This document shows, in pieces, positions 33,029-40,526 of a stretch of DNA of 64,000 nucleotides. The notes under the pieces were generated by a model. The model was not told the DNA's origin and ran no database searches. It saw nothing but the letters and a program-made list of their open reading frames with translations. Source of the DNA: Sphingobium nicotianae (GTDB taxonomy: Bacteria; Pseudomonadota; Alphaproteobacteria; Sphingomonadales; Sphingomonadaceae). The DNA lies in the NCBI RefSeq assembly GCF_018603885.1, contig NZ_JAHGAW010000006.1, forward strand, positions 62,001-126,000, given 5' to 3'. The stretch's first letter is position 1; each line of letters begins with the position of its first letter. The translations under genes were made by a program, and so were the position numbers.

Positions 33029-33083
33029 AATGGTAGGAATGCCCCTCCGTTCTTGTTGAGCGTGGCTGGACTTTCAGGCTCCG

Positions 33084-33422
33084 TCAATCGTCCCGCGAGG
33101 CGCCCTCATGCGCGCGCTGGACGTTGAGCAGCGCCCGCGCGCCGTTCACCGCGCAGGGCCAGCCGGCATAGAAGGCGATGTGCGAGATGGCTTCGCCCAG
33201 CTCCTCAACCGTGAGGCCATTCTCGATGCCGAGCTGGATATGTCCCTCCACCTGATTGCGGTTGAGCGCGACGAGGGTCATGATCGTGATCAGGCTGCGA
33301 TCGCGCTTGGAGAGTTGCGGGCGTTCCCAGACCTTGTCGTAGAGTATGTCCTGCGTGATCTCGTTGAGCAAAGGGGCGACGGCGGCCAGTTCCTTGCCCT
33401 TGCCGCCGGATGGTCTCTTCAT
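33084..33422 (-). CDS. carboxymuconolactone decarboxylase (CMD)-family protein
   Basis: A 112-residue all-helical protein. It matches the 4-carboxymuconolactone decarboxylase (PcaC) core: YDKVWERPQLSKRDRSLITIMTLVALNR, then EGHIQLGIENGLTVEELGEAISHIAFYAGWP. The PcaC-type His residues are His61 and His81. There is no CxxC, so an AhpD-type peroxidase role is unlikely. The start ATG follows GGGAGAGACGAC. It is divergent from a second CMD-family gene and shares a regulatory region with it. It closely resembles the CMD at 43543-43878. The exact reaction (decarboxylation, lactone isomerisation or other) is not known. Confidence 0.85.
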   Translation of the reverse strand: MKRPSGGKGKELAAVAPLLNEITQDILYDKVWERPQLSKRDRSLITIMTLVALNRNQVEGHIQLGIENGLTVEELGEAISHIAFYAGWPCAVNGARALLNVQRAHEGASRDD

Positions 33423-33483
33423 GTCGTCTCTCCCGTCGGGCAGTTGCTATTTACAAACCCCATTCAGCATGGCAGCGACATCC

Positions 33484-33504
33484 TTATAAGCCAAGCTTTC
33501 ATAT
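33484..33504. promoter_or_regulatory. candidate MarR-type motif (site A)
   Basis: TTATA-N10-TCATAT between the divergent CMD genes. It has the same flanks (TCCTTATA...TCATATC) and spacing as the site at 40384-40404 and, on the other strand, reads AAAGCTTGGCTTATAAGG. Confidence 0.4.
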
Positions 33505-33613
33505 CGCCGTCCGGTTCGATGCCGAAGCGGGAAAGGCTGTTAGCACGGACGAGGATGTTGCGCGCGGGCGGCCGCGCGGCCGCAGAGATACTTACCCTGA
33601 AAGGACCGATGCC

Positions 33614-34003
33614 ATGAGCTTCAAGACCGACGATCCCTCTTTCGAGGCCGGCAAGGAGATGCGGCGCAAGCTGTTCGGCGAAGCGGCCGTGGCGCGGCTG
33701 GAGGAGGCGGATGATTTCAACGAGCCGCTGGAGGATTATGTCACGCGCGCCTGCTTCGGCGAGACATGGACGCGGCCGGGCCTGACCCTGCGCGAGCGCA
33801 GCCTGATCACGCTGGCGGTGGTGGCGGCGCTCAACCGGCACACGCCGGTCAAGCGGCTGACCAAGATGGCGATCACCTGCGGCGCGACCAAGGACGACAT
33901 CAAGGAGACCATCCTGCAGACGACCATGTATATGGGCATCGCCGGCGGCGTGGAGACCTGGGCGCTGTGCGCCGAGGCGCTGAAGGAAATCGACGCCTAT
34001 TGA
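33614..34003 (+). CDS. CMD-family protein lacking the usual histidines
   Basis: A 129-residue protein of the carboxymuconolactone decarboxylase fold. EMRRKLFGEAAVARLEEADDFNEPLEDYVTRACFGETWTRPGLTLRERSLITLAVVAALN is characteristic. Compared with its paralogue at 58616-58996 the two conserved His positions are Leu82 and Gln102 (KRLTKMAITCGATKDDIKETILQTTMYMGIAG). The fold is kept while the PcaC-type acid/base residues are lost, so it may be non-catalytic or use different chemistry. The ATG has AAGGA 9 bases upstream. It is divergent from another CMD gene and followed by a strong hairpin. Confidence 0.83.
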   Translation: MSFKTDDPSFEAGKEMRRKLFGEAAVARLEEADDFNEPLEDYVTRACFGETWTRPGLTLRERSLITLAVVAALNRHTPVKRLTKMAITCGATKDDIKETILQTTMYMGIAGGVETWALCAEALKEIDAY

Positions 34004-34014
34004 GGGGTAGGGGG

Positions 34015-34046
34015 AGCCCTCTCCCACGAAAGTGGGAGAGGGCTTT
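34015..34046. terminator. bidirectional terminator hairpin
   Basis: Perfect 13-base stem AGCCCTCTCCCAC / GTGGGAGAGGGCT with a GAAA tetraloop and TT after it. It sits between the convergent CMD gene (stop 34003) and the TonB receptor gene (stop at 34060). Confidence 0.75.
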
Positions 34047-34059
34047 AGGGGCCCGTCCC

Positions 34060-36900
34060 TCAGAAGCGCACGCGGGCGCCGAACACATAGTAGCGCCCGA
34101 CCTTGTCGAACATCTGCGAGTTGGCCACGGTCGGCTGAGTGATCGCGTTCGGCAGGATCGGCGGGCTGACGTCGAGCAGATTGTCGACCTTGCCGTAGAT
34201 CTCCAGGAAATCGGTGATCTTGTAGGAGGCCGACAGATCGAGATAGCCGCGGCCCTTCACATGATTCTGGTCGGCGGGCAGATCGACATTGTCGACATAG
34301 AAAGAGCGGAACTTGCCGCTGCCGATATAGCGGAAATAGGCGCCGAGGCGCATCTTGTCGGTGGTCCAGCTGAGATCGTAGTTCCATTTCCAGTGCGGCT
34401 GGCCGGAATAGTCGGTGGCGAGGTCGCCGATATAGCTGGTGGTGAGACCCGAGACGGTGAGGGCGAGCTTGTCGACATAATTGACCAGCAAGCGGGCCGC
34501 GACCGTGCCCTCGGCGCCGAGCAGCGAGAGCCGGCGGCGATAGGCGATCTCGAAATCGATGCCGCTGGTCTCGCTGCGCTGCGTGTTGACCAGAGTGGCG
34601 ACGACCTTCGAGATGAGGTTGGTGTTCGGATCGACGGTGATCAGCGCGCAGCTGTCCTGCAGGTTCGAGACATAGCAATTGTTGAGGATCGTCTGCGAGG
34701 GAATGGCGGTGATCACCCCGTCGATCTTGATGTGATAATAATCGATCGAGGCGTTGAGGCCGGGCAGGAAGCTGGGCTGGAGGACGAGGCCGATCGACTT
34801 GGTGTCGGCGCGCTCGGGCTGGAGCGTCGGATTGCCGCCGGTGAGCTGCAGGATGATGTAGCTGGGCGACGGCCGGTTGGCGCGCGGATCGGTCAGCGAA
34901 TTGAGCACCTGGTTCTGGCCGGCGTAAAGCTCGTTGATGTTGGCCGCGCGAATGTCGCGCGAGATGGTGCCGCGCAGGCGGATGTCCTTGATCGGGTTGT
35001 AGTTGAAGCCGACCTTCCAGGTGGTGACCCCGCCCGAGGAGCTGTAATCGGCATAGCGCACGGCGCCGTTCAGCTCGAGATTCTGGGCGAAGGCCATGTC
35101 CTTGGCGAGCGGAACGGCTGCTTCGAGATAGGCTTCCTTGACGGTCAGCTTGCCCGTGAAGGGCTGCTGGTTGATCGAGCGCCAGGACCGCGTCAGCGAG
35201 AGCGCATCGGACACGCTGTCGATCGTCTCGTGCCGATACTCGCCGCCGACCGCGACGCTGACATCGCCGGCCCAGGTGGCGAAGGGCTTGCCGCGCAGGT
35301 TCGCGCCGGCCGCGTTCTGGGTCATCCTGGCATCGTACCAGGACGTGCCCCGATACCAGTTGAGCGCCGCCTGGCTGATCGAGCCGGCGCCGAATACGTT
35401 GATCGGCACGCAGGCGGGATTGTCGTTGGCGGTGCTGGCATCGGCATTGATCCGGCAGACCGGCTGGCCATTGGCGCCGATGACGGCGTCGACCCCGTTG
35501 AACCAGTTGGTCTGGATGCGGTTGTTGACCGATTCCTGGCGGAAGCGATTGTCCGAACGCTGGACGAAGGCGTCCCACTCCCAGCCATCGCCGAACTTGC
35601 CGTTGAGGCCGGCGGCATAGCGCAGGACGCGGCCCTTGCTGTTGTTCTGCGAGAAGCCGTCTTCCATGTTCACGCGGCCCAGGCTGAAGCGCGTGATGTT
35701 GTTCGCCGTCATCAGCGTGCGGATCGAGGTCGGCAGGAAGGCGTTGTCGCGCTGGATGGTGAGCGGCGTCGCGCCAAGATCGATGTTGGGCGCCAGATCC
35801 GAATTCACCTCGACCCGCGACCAGAGCAGGTCGGTCCACAGGGTGATTGCTGGCGAGATGTCGAAACTCGCGCGGCCATAACCCGAATAGCGCTTGATAT
35901 CCGGCAGGATGTTGCCGTCATCCTCCAGCGAGGCGCCGTCGCCGCCGAGCATGAAGGTGTTGTTGGCCGGGCTGCCATAGGTGAAGGATTGCGGCGTACC
36001 GCCGGTGCCGAACTGAACACCGCGCAGCACGTCGACGCCATTCGCGGCATTGGTGTCGGCATTGACGCCGACGATCAGGCCGCCGAGCGTTGCGAACAAG
36101 CGACCATTATTGGCGATATAATTCTTGACCTGGCTATTGGTCGACGTCGCAAGCGGATTGCCGAACAGGATCGGACTGTTCTGCCCCCAGGGACGGGCTG
36201 CCTGACGCGTCTGCCCGGTATTGTGATAGAAATCGCCGGCGATCTCCAGATGCAGACGATCGTCGAGCAGGCTGGTGCCGGCCGCGCCGGATATCACCGG
36301 GCGGTTGAAATCGCCGTAGCGCGAGACGCCGTAGGAGGCGTCGAGCTTGAGGCCGGTGAAGTCTTTCTGCAGCCCGAAATTGATCACGCCCGCAACCGCG
36401 TCGGATCCGTAGGCGGCCGAGGCGCCGCCGGTGACCACATCAACATTGCTGATCAAGGCGACCGGGAAGACGTTGGAATCGATGCCGCCGAACGGGCTGG
36501 TCGCGGCGAGGCGGCGGCCGTCGAGCAGCACCAGCGTGCGCGCGGCGCCAAGGGCGCGCAGGTCGATCTGGTTCTGACCGACCGGCTCGGACGAGCGGCC
36601 GACATTCTGGTTCACGCGCAACTGCGGGATCTCGTAGTTGAGCTCGGCGACGCTGGTGATGGCGCGGTCCTGAATCTGGACGGCGCCGACCGTGGTGACG
36701 GGCGTGGGCGCCTCGAAGCCGCGGCCGAGGCGCGAACCGGTGACGACGATCGCCTGATCCTCGGCCTCGCCCGTGGCGGGCTGTGCCTGCGCGTCCGCCG
36801 GCGCCGCGAGCGACAGCATCGGCAGGGCCAGCGCCAGAGCGCTGCAACCGGACCGCCAGGACGGCGGGCCGAGGCGTGAGATGATCGACCAAGAACGCAT
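34060..36900 (-). CDS. TonB-dependent receptor
   Basis: Outer-membrane transporter of about 946 residues. The signal peptide ends near LAAPADAQAQ; a TonB-box-like DQAIVVTGSRLGR follows. The plug has QIDLRALGAARTLVLLDGRRLA and NVDVVTGGASAAYGSDAVAGVINFGL. The barrel ends VFGARVRF with terminal Phe. ATGs at 36906 and 36900 are both possible, but GGGGAGG lies 6 bases before 36900, so that start is used. It is divergent from an AAHS transporter (37141), suggesting one ligand passes through both. It is closely related to the receptors at 23876 and 50941. Confidence 0.93.
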   Translation of the reverse strand: MRSWSIISRLGPPSWRSGCSALALALPMLSLAAPADAQAQPATGEAEDQAIVVTGSRLGRGFEAPTPVTTVGAVQIQDRAITSVAELNYEIPQLRVNQNVGRSSEPVGQNQIDLRALGAARTLVLLDGRRLAATSPFGGIDSNVFPVALISNVDVVTGGASAAYGSDAVAGVINFGLQKDFTGLKLDASYGVSRYGDFNRPVISGAAGTSLLDDRLHLEIAGDFYHNTGQTRQAARPWGQNSPILFGNPLATSTNSQVKNYIANNGRLFATLGGLIVGVNADTNAANGVDVLRGVQFGTGGTPQSFTYGSPANNTFMLGGDGASLEDDGNILPDIKRYSGYGRASFDISPAITLWTDLLWSRVEVNSDLAPNIDLGATPLTIQRDNAFLPTSIRTLMTANNITRFSLGRVNMEDGFSQNNSKGRVLRYAAGLNGKFGDGWEWDAFVQRSDNRFRQESVNNRIQTNWFNGVDAVIGANGQPVCRINADASTANDNPACVPINVFGAGSISQAALNWYRGTSWYDARMTQNAAGANLRGKPFATWAGDVSVAVGGEYRHETIDSVSDALSLTRSWRSINQQPFTGKLTVKEAYLEAAVPLAKDMAFAQNLELNGAVRYADYSSSGGVTTWKVGFNYNPIKDIRLRGTISRDIRAANINELYAGQNQVLNSLTDPRANRPSPSYIILQLTGGNPTLQPERADTKSIGLVLQPSFLPGLNASIDYYHIKIDGVITAIPSQTILNNCYVSNLQDSCALITVDPNTNLISKVVATLVNTQRSETSGIDFEIAYRRRLSLLGAEGTVAARLLVNYVDKLALTVSGLTTSYIGDLATDYSGQPHWKWNYDLSWTTDKMRLGAYFRYIGSGKFRSFYVDNVDLPADQNHVKGRGYLDLSASYKITDFLEIYGKVDNLLDVSPPILPNAITQPTVANSQMFDKVGRYYVFGARVRF

Positions 36901-37140
36901 GTACATCCTCCCCTAACCGGATACGGGCACGGCCTCTGGCCGCTGCCTTCCGCACGTTCGCGCGACGTCTGAGACGGAATGTCCCGCCCCGCATCTTCAT
37001 TCTGAATTAACGAACGATAGTCGGTTATGACATATAGCGCCTATCGCGCAAGGGTAAAATCAGATATTGCCGAACGTCATTGGTTATCTGCATAAGTGAT
37101 GCGGACGGTCCACCTTGAAGGACTGCGCGGGAGAGACGGC
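36901..37140. promoter_or_regulatory. divergent promoter region, TonB receptor / MFS transporter
   Basis: AT-richer segment 37005-37095 with two GGTTAT...CATA stretches (GGTTATGACATAT near 37033 and GGTTATCTGCATAA near 37083) and distant CGATAG/CTATCG arms. These may be regulator sites; no firm promoter was recognised. Confidence 0.3.
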
Positions 37141-38508
37141 ATGGCAAGCACGACAGCGGGACAGGCGCGATCGCCCGCAGCGACGATGAGCCCCTATCAA
37201 TATGCGCTGGTGGCGCTCTGCTGCATATGCAACCTGGCGGACGGGTTCGACGTCTCCTCCCTGTCGCTGATCGCGCCGGTGCTGAGCGAGGACTGGGGCA
37301 TCGATCCGGCGGTGCTCGGCGTCATCTTCACGGCGACTTCGGTGGGCCTCGCGCTCGGTGCCTTCTTCATCGCGCCCCTTGCCGACCGCTTCGGGCGGCG
37401 GCGGGTGATGCTCTGCGCGATCGGATCGCTGGCCGTGACGATGATGCTGTCGGGTGCCGCGACGAACATTTCCCAGCTTCTCATCTTGCGCACGGTCACC
37501 GGCCTTGCGCTCGGAACATTGGTCGTCTGCCTCAACACCACTGTCGCCGAGTTCGCGACGCCGGCCGCGCGCAACGTTTCGATGGCGGTCGTGCATGTCG
37601 GCTTTTCGCTCGGCATGGCGACGGCGAGCGCGGTGACGATCCTCGTGCTGGACTGGCAGGGGTGGCGGGGCGTGTTCGTCGCGGCGGGCCTGCTGAACGG
37701 GGTGACCTTCCTGATCAGCCTGCTGCTGCTCGGGGAGTCGCCGCAATTCCTGATCAAGCGGCGCGGTCCGGCGGACCTTGCGCAGTATAATCGCCTGCAG
37801 CGGCGCATGGGACTGCCCGACGTGGCGGCGCTCCCGCAGCCGGTGGTCCATGAAACCGTGGCGCGGCCGGGCTTCCGCAGCATGCTGGAACCGGCGATGC
37901 GCAGCGAGACGCTGCTCGCCTGGACGACGGCGCTGACCTATTCGATCGTCGGCTATTTCCTGATGAGCTGGAAGCCCACGATCCTGCACAATGCCGGCCT
38001 CTCGCCCAAGCTGGCGGCGGCCAGCGTGATGATCAGCAGCGCGTTCGGCATTGCCGGCCATCTCGGCATGGGCCTGTTCGCCAAGCGCTTCGGCGAGCGG
38101 CGGCTGACGGCGCTGTTCTTCCTGCTGGCGGCGGTCTGCCTCATCATCTTCGGCATCCAGCCGCCCGACCCGGTCCCGCTGCTGCTGATGGCCGGGCTCA
38201 CCAACTTCTTCGTTGTCGGCGCCTATACCGGGCTCTTCCTGGTCGCGGTGGTGATGTATCCGCCGGCGAGCGCGAATACCGGGCTGGGCTTCATCGTCGG
38301 CTTCGTGCGCGTCGGCGCGGCGGTCGGGCCGATGCTCGGCGGCTTCCTGCTCAGTGCCGGGTTCGGGCGGATGGACACCTATGTCGTCTTCTCGGCGATC
38401 GCGATCGTCCCTGCGCTCACCATGTTCCTCGCCGCCCGGCTCGCCGCGCGGCGGCGGCCCGACGCCTCCTCCACCGCAACCGCAGGTCTTGCCAGTGAAG
38501 CTGTTTGA
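37141..38508 (+). CDS. MFS transporter, AAHS type
   Basis: Permease of 455 residues. Diagnostic segments are NLADGFDVSSLSLIAPVL in helix 1, GAFFIAPLADRFGRRRVMLC in loop 2-3, and TPAARNVSMAVVHVGFSLG. It should import an aromatic acid by proton symport. The ATG at 37141 has GGGAGAGACGGC upstream; an earlier in-frame start at 37096 lacks one. The stop overlaps the GTG start of the amidohydrolase by 14 bases, so import and the first enzymatic step appear coupled. Confidence 0.88.
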   Translation: MASTTAGQARSPAATMSPYQYALVALCCICNLADGFDVSSLSLIAPVLSEDWGIDPAVLGVIFTATSVGLALGAFFIAPLADRFGRRRVMLCAIGSLAVTMMLSGAATNISQLLILRTVTGLALGTLVVCLNTTVAEFATPAARNVSMAVVHVGFSLGMATASAVTILVLDWQGWRGVFVAAGLLNGVTFLISLLLLGESPQFLIKRRGPADLAQYNRLQRRMGLPDVAALPQPVVHETVARPGFRSMLEPAMRSETLLAWTTALTYSIVGYFLMSWKPTILHNAGLSPKLAAASVMISSAFGIAGHLGMGLFAKRFGERRLTALFFLLAAVCLIIFGIQPPDPVPLLLMAGLTNFFVVGAYTGLFLVAVVMYPPASANTGLGFIVGFVRVGAAVGPMLGGFLLSAGFGRMDTYVVFSAIAIVPALTMFLAARLAARRRPDASSTATAGLASEAV

Positions 38509-39373
38509 TGCGCATGCCCATGTTTTCACCGGCGATACGGATCGCTATCCCATCGACGTCACCAATGCGAAGGAAAGCCCGGAAGCGCTGATCGCGCGCA
38601 TCCGGGACAATCCGATCGACGCGGCGCGGCTGCTCGCGGAATGGGATGCGGCCGGGGTGAGCGGCGGCACGGCGGTGCAGTATAACTCGATCTACAAGAC
38701 CGATAATCGCTACATGCTCGACGTGGTCGACGCGCATCCCGGACGGATGTCGGCGGTGCTGATCCTGGACGCGACGCGGCCGGAGACGCCGGAAACGCTG
38801 ACGGCGCTGGCCAGGGCGCATGACGTGGTGGGGCTTCGACTGTTCGGCTTTCCGGGACCGGACGCGGACTATCCCTGGTTCGACTCCCCGGCCGCGCACC
38901 GCACCTGGGAGGCGGTCGCCGCAAATGGCCTCGCGATGGACATGATGTATGTGCCGGGTCCGCCGACGCGCAACGTGATCGGCCGGATCGTGGCGCTGGC
39001 GAAGCGCTTTCCGGACATGCCGGTGCTGATCGACCATTGCGGCTGGCCGCATGTCGACCGGGGGGATGAGGGGACGATCGGGGAGGAACTGCTGGAGATG
39101 CGCGAGGTGCGCAACATCCAGTTCAAGTTCACCGGGATCAACTTCAACCGCTTCGCGCCGGCCGGGATCGATCCGGCCCGGTTCGTGCGCCGGATGGTCG
39201 ACACGTTCGGCGTCGAGCGGCTGATGTGGGGATCGGACGTCGGCAACACCAGGGAAAGCTATGCCGACATGGTGGCGATGGCGATCGGCGCGATGGACCT
39301 GCTCAGCGACGCGGAGCGCGCGGCGGTGCTGCACGACAATGGCCGGCGCGTGCTGGGCCCGCGCCGGGGATGA
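38495..39373 (+). CDS. amidohydrolase-family (PF04909) metal-dependent hydrolase/decarboxylase
   Basis: TIM-barrel enzyme of about 292 residues. It has the N-terminal metal motif HxH (VKLFDAHAHVFTG, His7/His9), a middle LIDHCGWPH and the C-terminal Asp in LMWGSDVGN. PF04909 includes 2-pyrone-4,6-dicarboxylate lactonase LigI and aromatic decarboxylases such as gamma-resorcylate decarboxylase. The N-terminus and WGSD motif fit a lactonase or lactone/ester hydrolase at least as well as a decarboxylase. The GTG start overlaps the upstream MFS gene, with AGGT 8 bases before it. It is convergent with the cupin gene. Confidence 0.85.
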   Translation: MKLFDAHAHVFTGDTDRYPIDVTNAKESPEALIARIRDNPIDAARLLAEWDAAGVSGGTAVQYNSIYKTDNRYMLDVVDAHPGRMSAVLILDATRPETPETLTALARAHDVVGLRLFGFPGPDADYPWFDSPAAHRTWEAVAANGLAMDMMYVPGPPTRNVIGRIVALAKRFPDMPVLIDHCGWPHVDRGDEGTIGEELLEMREVRNIQFKFTGINFNRFAPAGIDPARFVRRMVDTFGVERLMWGSDVGNTRESYADMVAMAIGAMDLLSDAERAAVLHDNGRRVLGPRRG

Positions 39374-39377
39374 TCGC

Positions 39378-40289
39378 CTATTCCCTGCCCGGCATCGGAT
39401 AATCCTCGGCATTCAGCACCCAGCCGGGCTTGGCCGAGAAGTCGAAGCGCGGCGGGCAGAAGGCATCGAGCAGCCGGTTGAGGCCGGGCGCGACGCCCTG
39501 CGAGGTGTGGGTGACGGGCGGCGGGATCACCGCGACGGAGGGCGCGGCGCAGCGCTCATGCTCGTCCTCGCGCCATTCGCGGCCGTCGCTGATCCACGGC
39601 CAGCGCAGATGATGGATATAGTCGCCATCCAACGCGATCGAATATTGCTCGAAATCGTCGTGATGATGGGGCGAGAGATTGTCGAGCCCGCGCTCGCCGA
39701 CGCGGCCGTCGCCGAAGTTCACCATGATCGTGGAGCCGCGATAGAGCCGGCCGAAGCGGCACTGCTCCGGGCCGACCGAGCCGGAATAGACGCGCACCTT
39801 GCGGCCGCCGACCGGGTCCGGCCAGGGCTGGAACGGCGGGATGTTGGGGTCGGGCGTCTCGTAGAAATCGGCATTGGCGCAGCGGGTGACGAGATCGACC
39901 GCACGGACGGTGAACAGGCGCAGCAGCCGGCTGCCCTTGCGCACCGTCACCTTGCTCGCGCCCGAGGGCACGAAGGCGACCGACTTGCCGCGTGCGATCA
40001 CGCGCTGGCCGTCACTCTCGATCTCGATCTCGCCATCCTCGTCGGGGAGAAGGACGGCATATTCGTCGGGCTGGTCGGCCCGCTCGAAGACGGCGCCTTC
40101 GCCCACCTCGCTATAGGCGACGACCATGGTCTGGCCGCGCGCATACCAGGTGCGGGCAACGGAGGTCGTTTCCTGCGGCGGTTCGCCGTAGAAGCGGGCA
40201 TAGCTCGCGCCCTTGAAACTGGTCGGGGTGGGGGCTTTCCCGCTCTCCGCCGGGGCGAGCGTTGCCCGCAGATCGTTGCGCCCGTACAT
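39378..40289 (-). CDS. cupin-fold protein
   Basis: A 303-residue protein with two beta-barrel-like halves. The clearest metal-site-like motif is SPHHHDDFEQYSIALDGDYIHHLRWPW, with GIDR-like surroundings in the N half (EGAVFERADQPDEYAVLLPDEDGEIEIESDG). This is the pattern of bicupins, but no closely matching enzyme family was recognised. Candidates are a dioxygenase, an isomerase or a sensory protein. The ATG has AGGAGAGAGCG upstream. It is divergent from the CoA-synthetase gene with a MarR-type motif between them, so it is probably co-regulated with the 40-49 kb pathway. Confidence 0.7.
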   Translation of the reverse strand: MYGRNDLRATLAPAESGKAPTPTSFKGASYARFYGEPPQETTSVARTWYARGQTMVVAYSEVGEGAVFERADQPDEYAVLLPDEDGEIEIESDGQRVIARGKSVAFVPSGASKVTVRKGSRLLRLFTVRAVDLVTRCANADFYETPDPNIPPFQPWPDPVGGRKVRVYSGSVGPEQCRFGRLYRGSTIMVNFGDGRVGERGLDNLSPHHHDDFEQYSIALDGDYIHHLRWPWISDGREWREDEHERCAAPSVAVIPPPVTHTSQGVAPGLNRLLDAFCPPRFDFSAKPGWVLNAEDYPMPGRE

Positions 40290-40385
40290 CGCTCTCTCCT
40301 GCGTCAGACGATTGATTCCGGCGCTTTTGCGCGGTCCGGATGGTGTCGATCGTAGGGCCGTGATGGCTGCGGGGTCTAATTCCTT

Positions 40386-40404
40386 ATATCAGCCTGGCTC
40401 ATAT
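40386..40404. promoter_or_regulatory. candidate MarR-type operator (site B)
   Basis: ATATCAGCCTGGCTCATAT, a 19-base near-perfect palindrome (8 of 9 pairs) between the divergent cupin and CoA-synthetase genes. It is the best-formed copy of the motif recurring at 23767, 29834, 31524 and 33484. Confidence 0.5.
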
Positions 40405-40526
40405 CCGGAAAGTATCGGATGGCAGCATAGCGACTCATAGCGTGATCCTATCGCAACCTGTCCAAAACGGCATTGGACCCCACCGGGACAGGTGCCAAAC
40501 AGGGTGCAAAGACCCGGGAGTGGAGG

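Noticed and set aside
33084..33422. Calling the CMD proteins PcaC (beta-ketoadipate pathway)
   Set aside because: No pcaB, pcaD, pcaGH or pcaIJ genes accompany them, and they sit in unrelated operons; only the family can be supported.
33766..36879. Very long plus-strand open frame (over 1000 codons) opposite the TonB receptor gene
   Set aside because: It is antisense to a clear receptor with signal peptide, plug and barrel; its translation is Arg/Gly/Asp-rich and shows no domain, a typical shadow frame in GC-rich DNA.
36901..37140. Copies of the MarR-type motif in the TonB receptor/MFS divergent region
   Set aside because: GGTTAT...CATA stretches look superficially similar but lack the AGCC/GGCT core.
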